Part shown: positions 1 through 6,812 of the stretch, piece by piece
Layout of the letters: every line of letters begins with the position of its first letter
Position numbering within the stretch: the stretch's first letter is position 1
The notes under the pieces: model-generated
Databases searched by the model: none
Told to the model about the DNA's origin: nothing
Seen by the model: the letters and a program-made list of their open reading frames with translations, nothing else
Made by a program: the position numbers and the translations under genes
DNA from: Bacteroidales bacterium UBA1256
Lineage (GTDB): Bacteria > Bacteroidota > Bacteroidia > Bacteroidales > Paludibacteraceae
DNA length: 15,834 nt
Direction: 5' to 3'
Assembly (NCBI GenBank): GCA_002308195.1
Contig: DBVU01000046.1
Coordinates: 47,646-63,479, forward strand

Positions 1-1547
1 CGGAAACCAATCTTGGACGAACTCTTGTCTTGATCCATGTAACGACGTGTGGATGGGTTGAGCCAGTAGATACGATCAGCCCAGGAACCACCTTTGTAAA
101 CACGGCTCTTCTTGGTAATACGCGGAGCCAAGATGTCTGTTGGGTCGGTCTTGATAGATGCCAAGTTCTCGATACCTACTGTGTCTAGCGGATAATCCGT
201 CTCAAACAGGCTGGCAAAGTCACCATCCATTACATCACGCTTATCATCCTCTTTACCCCAAGTGATCTTGATGCAACCTACAGAGTCAATCTCAAACTTA
301 CCGTTCTCATCCAATACCGGATGGCTGTAGATATTACCACGATAGGAGTTGTATTCGCTCGTCTCTTGGAAACTAGTCTCACGATATACATCCATTACCC
401 ACTCGTTTACATTTCCTGCCATGTTGTACAGACCGAAATCATTTGGAGCAAATTCGTCAACAGGGTTGGTGATCACGCGACGATCGTTCAGCGCACCGCT
501 GACACCCATCATATCACCACGGCCACGAACAAAGTTGGCCTGCAACTGACCTGCATTGTGCTTCGAGAGATCACGTGGGTGATACCCCGACCAAGGATAA
601 ACCTTACCCTCGATGGTCAAACCATCCTCGCCTGCAACCGGAGCATAAGCAGCAAATTCCCACTCTGACTCTGTCGGCAGACGATAACCGGTAACGAAGA
701 TACCATCAGCGATATTGACTTTGCGCTCAACACCATAACTATCCAATTTCGGCTTACGGCCGTATTCCGGCAGATAGGTTTCGTCCATCAGATATTTCTC
801 GGTATTGAAGACAAACTTATCACGAATCCACTCGTAGCTAGGACGATACATTGTAACGGTCTGTTCCGGATCCTCTGGGCTTACCTCTTCGTATGCATAC
901 ATCTCATATCCGGTTTGTTGTTCCCACTCATCCTTATATGCCTCATCGTCAGTCGGTTGTAAGTCTCCGAACGGAGGAATTACGATAGCACCGGCATTAA
1001 CCAAAGCCATCTCATTGACGCGGTCGGTACGCCATTGGCAGTAAGCCATAGCTTGCTCCCAAGTAACACCAACTACTGGGTAGAATGAGAATGCTGGGTG
1101 CTCAAAATAGTTCTCCTCATACGGATCGTTGTAGGCCATATCCTCACGCCATACTTTGTGGTCAGGACGAGCCTCATCCACCAATTCCGGAGCAACTGCA
1201 CCGAACACGAAATCCAACCAATGAAGATACTCGTTCCAGTTGAGGTTAGTTACTTCATACTTGTCCATGTAGAATGAACTTACGGTCAGACTACGGGTCT
1301 CATTGTTACGAGGAGCGGTCAGGAACTCATCCTTCTCACCTACCGTAAATGTACCACCTTGGATAGGAATCATTCCCACCGGATTGACATTTCCTACGCC
1401 TTCGTTAGCCTCAAAATTAGTCGTACGCTCATCGAAATAATTCCAACCTGTTGTGTTGCTGACACGTGTGTTCAATTCACGCTTGTTGCAAGATGCGGCG
1501 ATAATAACAACCGATACCAACAAAAGATACTTAAATACGTTTTTCAT
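1..1547 (-). CDS. gldJ: GldJ, SUMF1-like gliding/type IX secretion lipoprotein (3' end cut off)
   Basis: Start ATG at 1547-1545; 515 full codons are read and the frame runs off the left edge just after a Gly-Phe-Arg, the usual end of the SUMF1 fold, so little should be missing. Residues 1-20 form a lipoprotein signal with lipobox AASC (acylated Cys20), which implies membrane anchoring. From about residue 58 there is a formylglycine-generating-enzyme-like fold: GGTFTVG (64-70), SFYMDKYEVTN (91-101), RLPTESEWEF (about 287-296), MAGNVNEW (about 376-383), KGGSWADR (about 484-491). The Thr-Gly-Trp just after the signal (33-35) and the TDRVNE stretch are as I remember them in GldJ rather than GldK. 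In Flavobacterium, GldJ is needed for gliding and for a stable type IX secretion apparatus. Only isolated cysteines are seen and no paired catalytic cysteines, so it is unlikely to be an active formylglycine enzyme. GldK is the main alternative. Confidence 0.88.
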   Translation of the reverse strand, partial: MKNVFKYLLLVSVVIIAASCNKRELNTRVSNTTGWNYFDERTTNFEANEGVGNVNPVGMIPIQGGTFTVGEKDEFLTAPRNNETRSLTVSSFYMDKYEVTNLNWNEYLHWLDFVFGAVAPELVDEARPDHKVWREDMAYNDPYEENYFEHPAFSFYPVVGVTWEQAMAYCQWRTDRVNEMALVNAGAIVIPPFGDLQPTDDEAYKDEWEQQTGYEMYAYEEVSPEDPEQTVTMYRPSYEWIRDKFVFNTEKYLMDETYLPEYGRKPKLDSYGVERKVNIADGIFVTGYRLPTESEWEFAAYAPVAGEDGLTIEGKVYPWSGYHPRDLSKHNAGQLQANFVRGRGDMMGVSGALNDRRVITNPVDEFAPNDFGLYNMAGNVNEWVMDVYRETSFQETSEYNSYRGNIYSHPVLDENGKFEIDSVGCIKITWGKEDDKRDVMDGDFASLFETDYPLDTVGIENLASIKTDPTDILAPRITKKSRVYKGGSWADRIYWLNPSTRRYMDQDKSSSKIGF

Positions 1548-1588
1548 ATTATTATTTTTGATGATTTTATTTTCGTTTTTTAGCCTAT

Positions 1589-1613
1589 TGCGCGACGCAT
1601 TTTTGTACGCGCA
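1589..1613 (-). other. Possible hairpin in the gldJ leader
   Basis: TGCGCG (1589-1594) and CGCGCA (1608-1613) are exact inverted copies around a 13-nt loop. They are the only GC-rich element in an otherwise very AT-rich 197-bp intergenic region. The hairpin would lie near the 5' end of the predicted gldJ transcript. There is no U-run after it on either strand, so it is not a terminator. Confidence 0.35.
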
Positions 1614-1629
1614 TATATTTATCAGCCTG

Positions 1630-1662
1630 CAAAGATACAATTTTTTTCTCAAACACACCAAA
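1630..1662 (-). promoter_or_regulatory. Bacteroidota promoter for gldJ
   Basis: On the minus strand TTTG (1662-1659), 21 nt, then TATCTTTG (1637-1630) match the TTTG/TAnnTTTG consensus. Transcription would begin near 1623-1626 and leave a leader of about 75-80 nt before the gldJ ATG. The match is by consensus only. Confidence 0.7.
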
Positions 1663-1732
1663 CTTTTTCAAAAAAAAAGTAAAAAAAAGTGCATTTTCTC
1701 ACAAAAACACTAATTTTTCTACATTTTTGTTG

Positions 1733-1740
1733 TAACTTTG
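1733..1740 (+). promoter_or_regulatory. Promoter -7 element for folP-cdaA
   Basis: TAACTTTG at 1733-1740 fits TAnnTTTG exactly. The -33 region (about 1708-1716) has no TTTG, so that half is weak. Transcription would begin near 1744-1747, directly on the GTG start codon of folP at 1745 and about 15 nt before the alternative ATG at 1760. The rest of 1548-1744 is AT-rich and I see no gene in it. Confidence 0.6.
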
Positions 1741-1744
1741 CAGC

Positions 1745-2470
1745 GTGAAGCGGCATATTATGGCCATATTGAACGTGACGCCGGATAGTTTCTATGCGGG
1801 TTCTCGTTTGGCGTCTCTCGACGATCTAACTACCGCCGCCAAGACAGCCTTAGCTAATGGTGCAACGATGCTGGATCTCGGTGGCTGTTCCACCCGTCCG
1901 AATAGTCAACCTGTTGATACCGAAACCGAATGGAAACGAGTAGAACCGGCCCTGGCTGTTTTGCGTCAATCTTTCCCCGATGCTACACTGTCGCTAGATA
2001 CTTTCCGGCCGGAAATCGCACAACGTGCTATCGAGCAATTTGGGCAGATTATCATCAATGATATCTCCGGTGGGTGCGAAGCCATGTTTTCTTTGGTGCG
2101 CGAGAAGCATGTTCCGTACGTGTGGACTCTTCGTGGCAATTATAGCCTGTTGGATTCGATCGAACGAATGGAAGGTATTGATCTTATACTCGACCCGGGC
2201 TTTGGTTTCACCGGTGGAGTAGACCAGGATTACGAGTGCATGCGTCGTATGGATCAACTGCAGGCATACCAACTCCCTATATTAGTGGGGGTCAGTCGCA
2301 AATCAATGCTGTTCCGTCTGTTGGACCTCACGCCCGAAACCAGTCTGTCTGCCACGCAAGTATTGCATCTTTACGCCCTTCAGCACGGCGCAACTATCTT
2401 GCGCGTACACGATGTCGCTGAGGCTATGCAAACACTGACGCTTTACAATAAACTATATAGTAATATATAA
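1745..2470 (+). CDS. folP: Dihydropteroate synthase, short form
   Basis: Joins p-aminobenzoate to a dihydropterin diphosphate in cytoplasmic folate synthesis. TIM-barrel motifs in order: NVTPDSF (10-16), GGCSTRP (46-52), DTF (85-87), INDISGG (104-110), DPGFGF (150-155), GVSRKSM (182-188), RVHDV (220-224). The key ligands Asn10, Asp85, Asn105, Asp150, Lys186, Arg220 and His222 are present. At 241 residues it is shorter than the usual 260-285: the N-terminal strand is absent and the segment between the barrel's fifth strand and DPGFGF is about 20 residues short. The usual MHxxG is replaced by WTLRGN (127-132). An in-frame TAA at 1733 limits the start to GTG 1745 or ATG 1760; GTG keeps residues before the first strand and is preferred. 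cdaA follows after 12 bp. Function is likely retained but not certain. Confidence 0.9.
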   Translation: MKRHIMAILNVTPDSFYAGSRLASLDDLTTAAKTALANGATMLDLGGCSTRPNSQPVDTETEWKRVEPALAVLRQSFPDATLSLDTFRPEIAQRAIEQFGQIIINDISGGCEAMFSLVREKHVPYVWTLRGNYSLLDSIERMEGIDLILDPGFGFTGGVDQDYECMRRMDQLQAYQLPILVGVSRKSMLFRLLDLTPETSLSATQVLHLYALQHGATILRVHDVAEAMQTLTLYNKLYSNI

Positions 2471-2482
2471 TATACGTATCAT

Positions 2483-3265
2483 ATGAATATAATGGCATTC
2501 TCTTTCGGATTCAAAGATTTGATTGATATCCTATTGGTAGCCACCATTCTCTACGAGACCTACCGCTTACTTCGTCGCACCGGAGCAACCAACCTCTTCT
2601 GGGGCATTTTGGCCTTTATCGTAGTATGGTTCTTGGTTAGTTTCGTTTTCCAGCTCGATTTGACTGGCGCGTTGTTCGATCGCATCATTTCTGTCGGTGC
2701 CATCGCCTTGATTGTCATTTTCCAAGAAGAGATACGTATGTTCTTCTATCGTCTTGGCTCGCGTTTTTCTTCGTGGAAACTGTTCCGCAAAAGTGTGCCA
2801 ACCGAACAGACTGCTTCGCGCCAACAGATCATGGAGATCACGCAGGCTTGTCGCCATATGGCTTCTACCAAGACCGGCGCACTCATTGTCTTGGCTGGTG
2901 AAGCTAGTCTAAAGGAATTCACCGATTCCGGCGAATGGCTCGATGCAGAAGTGTCAGCTCGTCTAATTGAAAATATTTTCTTCAAGAATACCCCGTTGCA
3001 CGATGGAGCACTCATCGTTCGCCATGGCCGCTTGAAAGCTGCAGGATGTATTCTGCCTGTCAGCAAGAATCAGGAAATCCCTGTTCATTACGGCTTGCGT
3101 CACCGCGCAGCATTGGGCCTATCAGAAAAAACGGACGCGACGTGTATCATCGTGTCCGAAGAGACTGGATTTATTTCCGTTGCTAAAGAGGGACAAATCC
3201 GTGAGGTGAAGGAGGATGAATTATTCCTCGTACTTCACACCGCCACCGCCTCCGCGGCGAGCTGA
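2483..3265 (+). CDS. cdaA: CdaA-type membrane diadenylate cyclase
   Basis: Makes cyclic di-AMP from two ATP at the inner face of the cytoplasmic membrane. Three hydrophobic helices lie at about residues 12-27, 38-56 and 66-82, followed by a coiled linker and a DisA_N catalytic domain. This carries the two signature motifs, DGA (174-176, in PLHDGALIV) and RHR (206-208, in GLRHRAALG). Length (260) fits the family. It lies 12 bp after folP, and this folP-cdaA pairing is, as I recall, common in Bacteroidota, so the two are probably one transcript. ATG at 2483 gives the longest protein. ATG at 2492 would give a start nine residues before the KDLIDILL helix, as in Bacteroides homologues I remember, and is equally plausible. 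The last codons (TATASAAS) come from a GC-rich repeat that also encodes the end of the opposing gene. Confidence 0.93.
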   Translation: MNIMAFSFGFKDLIDILLVATILYETYRLLRRTGATNLFWGILAFIVVWFLVSFVFQLDLTGALFDRIISVGAIALIVIFQEEIRMFFYRLGSRFSSWKLFRKSVPTEQTASRQQIMEITQACRHMASTKTGALIVLAGEASLKEFTDSGEWLDAEVSARLIENIFFKNTPLHDGALIVRHGRLKAAGCILPVSKNQEIPVHYGLRHRAALGLSEKTDATCIIVSEETGFISVAKEGQIREVKEDELFLVLHTATASAAS

Positions 3266-4222
3266 GCTGAGGTGACTGTCACGACAAAGTATACAAGTCC
3301 CCGGTTCTGGCAATTGGAAGAGAACCGTAAATTTCAAGCCAATCATAAAGTTGTTGACTGAACGAGCGAACCCCTCAGTCGACATGATATCGTTCATCAC
3401 CAGTTTATCCACCATCGTGCGTGTATTGTATACCGGTGCTGTCTCGCCACTGTTGTATGCCGTAGGAGCTATCAGCGGTTCTGCCGTACCCGCCGTATGC
3501 AAATCGAGCAATCCGTAGTCGATAAAGGCGGCCAAACGATAATCTATCTTGCTCTTAGGCACATCGTATCCCGTTCCATCAAATACCGAATTCAAACGTC
3601 CGCCCACTTCGATGCTCAAATCCATGTTGAAATTCAAATCAGTCTTCACGCCGCCACTTACTGGTAGGTCATTAAAGAACTGATACTCCGGCATATTAAC
3701 AAACGGATCCAACCCCACGTATTGACCGTACGTGGTCAGCATGGCTTCCGAATGAGTCTTTGTATAAAGATTGGCGCCGAGCTTGACACCCGCCAGCATA
3801 TAGAATTTGCGATGCAGTACACCCACCATAACAGGCACACTCAAACCGACATTGCGATATTGGTCTTGACGGTCACGCAGCTCGTAAACATAATCAAATG
3901 TCTCGCCATCCAAATCTGTTTGATTGGGGAGTGTGATATCTTGATTGCTGGCTTGCATAAAACTCGTCATTCCACCCCATGCGCCAACACCTATATCCAA
4001 CAGAAAACGTGTCTGACCATACGTAGGGCCGGCTTGCAATTCATACAAACCACCTATTCCACCCGCTACACCAAAACTGGTGCCATACTTTCCTTCTTGT
4101 AACAACAGCGACCACTCACCCAGATTAGCATACGCTCCTACCAGGTGGTTTACTTTCGCATTCAGAGGCATTGCCAAAAGCAATGCAAGCAGAAGAATTA
4201 AATATGATTGTTGTTTTTTCAC
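3221..4222 (-). CDS. Outer-membrane beta-barrel protein with C-terminal CxxC, function unknown
   Basis: Residues 1-22 are a signal peptide (KK, a long leucine-rich core, cleavage after LNA). The rest alternates short amphipathic strands with aromatic and glycine residues ([42 protein letters not shown]), typical of an outer-membrane barrel. The last strand, [16 protein letters not shown], is followed by a Cys-x-x-Cys at 310-313. Similar short Cys endings occur in other Bacteroidales outer-membrane proteins I remember, so the final 20 residues (ending [12 protein letters not shown]) may be an extension. That extension is encoded antisense to the end of cdaA across 3221-3265. The start is GTG at 4222-4220, with no nearby upstream ATG. 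No ligand or partner can be named; it is alone on its strand between cdaA and metG. Confidence 0.75.
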   Translation of the reverse strand: MKKQQSYLILLLALLLAMPLNAKVNHLVGAYANLGEWSLLLQEGKYGTSFGVAGGIGGLYELQAGPTYGQTRFLLDIGVGAWGGMTSFMQASNQDITLPNQTDLDGETFDYVYELRDRQDQYRNVGLSVPVMVGVLHRKFYMLAGVKLGANLYTKTHSEAMLTTYGQYVGLDPFVNMPEYQFFNDLPVSGGVKTDLNFNMDLSIEVGGRLNSVFDGTGYDVPKSKIDYRLAAFIDYGLLDLHTAGTAEPLIAPTAYNSGETAPVYNTRTMVDKLVMNDIMSTEGFARSVNNFMIGLKFTVLFQLPEPGTCILCRDSHLSSARRGGGGGVKYEE

Positions 4223-4230
4223 GGAATATA

Positions 4231-4262
4231 TTTGTATTTCTCAAAAATAATTACTACCTTTG
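4231..4262 (+). promoter_or_regulatory. metG: Bacteroidota promoter for metG
   Basis: TTTG (4231-4234), 20 nt, TACCTTTG (4255-4262): a full consensus match. Transcription would begin near 4266, giving a leader of about 110 nt before the metG ATG at 4376. That leader contains T-runs and A-runs, but I see no recognisable riboswitch or T-box. Confidence 0.75.
4242..4249 (-). promoter_or_regulatory. Possible -7 element for the outer-membrane protein gene
   Basis: On the minus strand 4249-4242 reads TATTTTTG, a TAnnTTTG match. The nearest TTTG behind it (4277-4274) is 24 nt away, longer than usual, so support is partial. It lies inside the spacer of the metG promoter, so the two polymerases could not bind together. 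The leader before the GTG at 4222 would be only about 15 nt. Confidence 0.4.
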
Positions 4263-4375
4263 CAGCCGATTTTCAAAATCGCTTTCCGCATGCGTCCATA
4301 AAACGTGGCAAAAGTACTACTTTTTTTGCATACTTGCAAATTTTTTTATCATTTTGCATAAAAAATCAACAAAAT

Positions 4376-6451
4376 ATGACATTTAATCGCACTTTAATCA
4401 CCGCTGCACTGCCTTACGCCAATGGTCCTGTGCACATCGGACATCTCGCCGGCGTTTATGTTCCGGCTGATATTTATGCCCGTTATCTTCGCCTGAAAGG
4501 CAAAGAAGTGATGTTTGTTTGTGGTAGCGACGAACATGGTGTGCCGGTTACTATTCGCGCACGCAAAGAGGGCATTACCACCCAGCAAGTCGTCGATCGT
4601 TATCACGAACTGATCAAGCGTTCGTTTGCCGATTTCGGTATTTCGTTCGATATCTATTCGCGCACCACTTCCGATACGCATCATCAGTTTGCTGCCGATT
4701 ATTTCCGCCGCATGTACGATGCCGGACAGTTCGTCGAGGAAACCAGCGAGCAGTTTTATGACGAACAAACGGGACATTTCCTGACCGACCGTAATATCCG
4801 CGGAGAATGTCCGCGCTGCCATTCGTTGGGTGCCTATGGCGACCAGTGCGAAAAATGTGGTGCTACCCTTTCGCCGGACGAACTCATCAATCCGTACAAC
4901 GCCGAGACGGGGAATCCGCTGACCAAAAAAGCTACCAAACACTGGTATTTGCCTTTGGATCAGTACCAGTCGTGGCTGGAAGATTGGATTCTCAATAACC
5001 ACAAAGAGTGGCGACCCAATGTGTATGGCCAGTGCAAATCATGGCTGGATGGCGGACTCAAACCTAGAGCCGTGACGCGTGACTTGGATTGGGGTATTCC
5101 TGTGCCGGTTGAGGGAGCTGATGGCAAAGTGCTTTACGTTTGGTTTGATGCGCCTATTGGCTATATCAGCAATACCAAAGAACTCTGCGAAGCCCAACCG
5201 GCTAAGTTCGGCAATTGGGAAAAATGGTGGAAGCAAGAAGATACGCGCATGATCCATTTCATCGGCAAGGACAATATTGTTTTCCATTGCATCGTCTTCC
5301 CCGCTATGCTCAAGGCGCAAGGATACAATCTGCCTGATAATGTGCCGAGTAACGAGTTCCTCAACCTGGAAAATGACAAAATCAGTACCTCGCGCAACTG
5401 GGCTGTTTGGTTGAACGAATATCTCGACGATTTCCCCGGCAAGCAGGATGTTTTGCGCTATGTGCTTACCGCCAATGCTCCGGAAACCAAGGATAATGAC
5501 TTCACTTGGGCCGATTTCCAGGCGCGCAACAACAACGAACTTGTAGCTATCTACGGCAATTTTGTCAATCGTGCACTGGTCCTGACAAACAAGTATTTCG
5601 AGGGCAAAGTGCCAGCCGCCGGACCATTGACCGACTACGACAAAGCTACCATCGAGGAGTTCAAAAATGTGAAGGCTACGCTCGAAAATCTGCTGAATGA
5701 TTTCCGTTTCCGCGATGCGCAAAAAGAGGCTATGAATCTGGCACGTATTGGCAACAAATATTTAGCCGATACCGAACCTTGGAAACTGGCCAAAACCGAT
5801 ATCGAGCGTACGGCTACTGTTCTCAATCTGTCCTTGCAGATTGCGGCTAATCTGTCCATCGCTTTCGAGCCTTTCCTCCCATTCAGCTCAGAGAAACTGA
5901 AAGCTATGCTTCAACTCGATAGCACCATTGGTTGGGACGATTTGGGAAGTATCGATCTTTTGCCGCAAGGCCATGCGCTCGGCGAAATCAGTCTGCTCTT
6001 CGAGAAAATTGAGGACGAGGCTATTCAGGCGCAACTGGATCGTCTCGCACGCATCAAAGAGGAAAACGAAAAAGCCGCGCAATTGGAGGCACTCAAAAAC
6101 TGGCGGCCGGAACCAATCAAGGAGCCAAATAGTTTCGATGAATTCGAGAAGAATGACATCCGCGTGGGGACCGTTTTGGAATGCACTAACGTGAAGAAAT
6201 CCGAGCGTCTGTTGCAATTCCGCATTGACGATGGTTTGGGCGGAAGAACGATTCTCAGCGGTATCGCCCAGAGTTATCCCGATCCTTCTGTTTTGGTCGG
6301 CAAACAGGTGCTCTTTATCGCCAATTTCCCGCCGCGCAAGATGATGGGCATCGAGAGCCAGGGCATGATTCTCTCGGCCGTAGATGCAGATGGCAAACTG
6401 GTGGTAACTACCGTCAGCGCGCCTGTCAAGAACGGTTGCCAAGTGGGATAA
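4376..6451 (+). CDS. metG: Methionyl-tRNA synthetase with C-terminal tRNA-binding domain
   Basis: Charges tRNA-Met with methionine in the cytoplasm; 691 residues, close to the usual Bacteroidota size (about 680). Class I Rossmann motifs: HIGH at 20-23 and the KMSKS equivalent KISTS at 335-339. A zinc knuckle in the connective domain uses Cys145, Cys148, Cys158 and Cys161. The anticodon-binding helices follow (about 380-560), then a charged linker and an OB-fold tRNA-binding domain (about 588-691; [33 protein letters not shown]). I chose the ATG at 4376 because family proteins begin a few residues before the TALPYANG-like strand. The frame stays open upstream to 4208, but that stretch holds the promoter and reads as non-coding. 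A CAT-anticodon tRNA follows 112 bp after the stop on the same strand. Confidence 0.97.
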   Translation: MTFNRTLITAALPYANGPVHIGHLAGVYVPADIYARYLRLKGKEVMFVCGSDEHGVPVTIRARKEGITTQQVVDRYHELIKRSFADFGISFDIYSRTTSDTHHQFAADYFRRMYDAGQFVEETSEQFYDEQTGHFLTDRNIRGECPRCHSLGAYGDQCEKCGATLSPDELINPYNAETGNPLTKKATKHWYLPLDQYQSWLEDWILNNHKEWRPNVYGQCKSWLDGGLKPRAVTRDLDWGIPVPVEGADGKVLYVWFDAPIGYISNTKELCEAQPAKFGNWEKWWKQEDTRMIHFIGKDNIVFHCIVFPAMLKAQGYNLPDNVPSNEFLNLENDKISTSRNWAVWLNEYLDDFPGKQDVLRYVLTANAPETKDNDFTWADFQARNNNELVAIYGNFVNRALVLTNKYFEGKVPAAGPLTDYDKATIEEFKNVKATLENLLNDFRFRDAQKEAMNLARIGNKYLADTEPWKLAKTDIERTATVLNLSLQIAANLSIAFEPFLPFSSEKLKAMLQLDSTIGWDDLGSIDLLPQGHALGEISLLFEKIEDEAIQAQLDRLARIKEENEKAAQLEALKNWRPEPIKEPNSFDEFEKNDIRVGTVLECTNVKKSERLLQFRIDDGLGGRTILSGIAQSYPDPSVLVGKQVLFIANFPPRKMMGIESQGMILSAVDADGKLVVTTVSAPVKNGCQVG

Positions 6452-6518
6452 CTAATAGTTATCTGCTGCAAATTTGACTTGCCTATCTCACGCTTTTTTG
6501 CAAAAAAATGCAGAAATA

Positions 6519-6550
6519 TTTGCACATGTCAAAAAAAAGCAGTACTTTTG
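6519..6550 (+). promoter_or_regulatory. Bacteroidota promoter for the CAT-anticodon tRNA
   Basis: TTTG (6519-6522), 20 nt, TACTTTTG (6543-6550): a full consensus match with the same spacing as the metG promoter. Transcription would begin near 6554, about ten bases before the mature tRNA. The tRNA can therefore be made independently of metG. Confidence 0.75.
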
Positions 6551-6563
6551 CACCCGCTTTTGA

Positions 6564-6640
6564 GGCGGGATAGCTCAGCTGGTTAGAGCGCATGATTCAT
6601 AATCATGAGGTCCCCAGTTCAATCCTGGGTCCCGCTACCA
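6564..6640 (+). tRNA. tRNA-Met (anticodon CAT), elongator type
   Basis: A full 77-nt cloverleaf can be folded by hand. The acceptor GGCGGGA/TCCCGCT has a G-U first pair. The D stem is GCTC/GAGC, the anticodon stem CATGA/TCATG has loop TTCATAA (anticodon 6598-6600), and the T stem CCCAG/CTGGG has loop TTCAATC. The discriminator is A and CCA is encoded. The anticodon stem lacks the three stacked G-C pairs of initiator tRNA, and the first pair is not the initiator mismatch, so it is not the initiator. Elongator Met is favoured, also by its place after metG. A tRNA-Ile2 whose CAT is modified to lysidine cannot be excluded by eye. Confidence 0.92.
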
Positions 6641-6674
6641 AAAAAGAGTTCTCATTTTCGAGGACTCTTTTTTT
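6641..6674 (+). terminator. Hairpin terminator after the tRNA, likely bidirectional
   Basis: Bases 6641-6653 pair with 6660-6672 through 13 positions with one T-G wobble, around a six-base loop, followed by a T-run to 6674. The A-run on the left arm means the minus-strand copy also ends in a T-run. The same hairpin could therefore stop the nine-gene minus-strand transcript, whose last stop codon is at 6813. I see no better terminator for that operon. Confidence 0.8.
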
Positions 6675-6700
6675 GTTTATTTGCGATCATCAAAATGTAC

Positions 6701-6783
6701 TCTCGTTAAGATTTTGTCCAATTTTTCCGCCACACGAGAAAAGACGAGACTTTAACCTGACAGGAACGAGACGATTACCTGAC
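6701..6783. repeat. Cluster of ACGAGA repeats in a short intergenic region
   Basis: ACGAGA occurs at 6734, 6744 and 6766, and inverted at 6701-6706. Two of the copies belong to 18-bp imperfect direct repeats (6744-6761 and 6766-6783, 15 of 18 identical, both ending ACCTGAC) set 22 bp apart. The region lies between the tRNA terminator and the 3' end of the aldo/keto reductase gene, so no gene starts there. Function unknown; chance is possible. Confidence 0.4.
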
Positions 6784-6812
6784 AAAAAAGTGTACGATTT
6801 TTAAGATCTTGG

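Noticed and set aside
321..668. Short plus-strand open frames over gldJ
   Set aside because: The minus strand encodes a continuous SUMF1-like lipoprotein here; the plus-strand frames are shadows.
1..1547. Formylglycine-generating (sulfatase-activating) enzyme
   Set aside because: Only isolated cysteines occur and the lipoprotein signal and TGW/TDRVNE features fit GldJ.
1745..2470. Acquired sul-type sulfonamide-resistance gene
   Set aside because: There is no mobile element nearby, it is paired with cdaA in a housekeeping context, and the sequence does not have recognisable sul features.
4208..4375. 56-residue N-terminal extension of MetG in an open frame
   Set aside because: It covers the promoter and A/T tracts, reads as low-complexity hydrophobic residues unlike any MetG, and the ATG at 4376 matches the normal family start.
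5039..5722. 227-residue antisense open frame inside metG
   Set aside because: MetG motifs lie across this stretch on the plus strand; the antisense product has no recognisable domain and is a codon-composition shadow.
6490..6512. Terminator directly after metG
   Set aside because: The CTTTTTTGCAAAAAAATG stretch is an A/T palindrome with no loop or GC-rich stem; it is unlikely to end transcription.
6564..6640. Initiator tRNA-fMet
   Set aside because: The anticodon stem is CATGA/TCATG without the three G-C pairs, and the first acceptor pair is G-U instead of a C-A-type mismatch.
6801..6812. AAGATCTT palindrome as terminator of the minus-strand operon
   Set aside because: The stem is too short and has no loop; the hairpin at 6641-6674 is a far better candidate.
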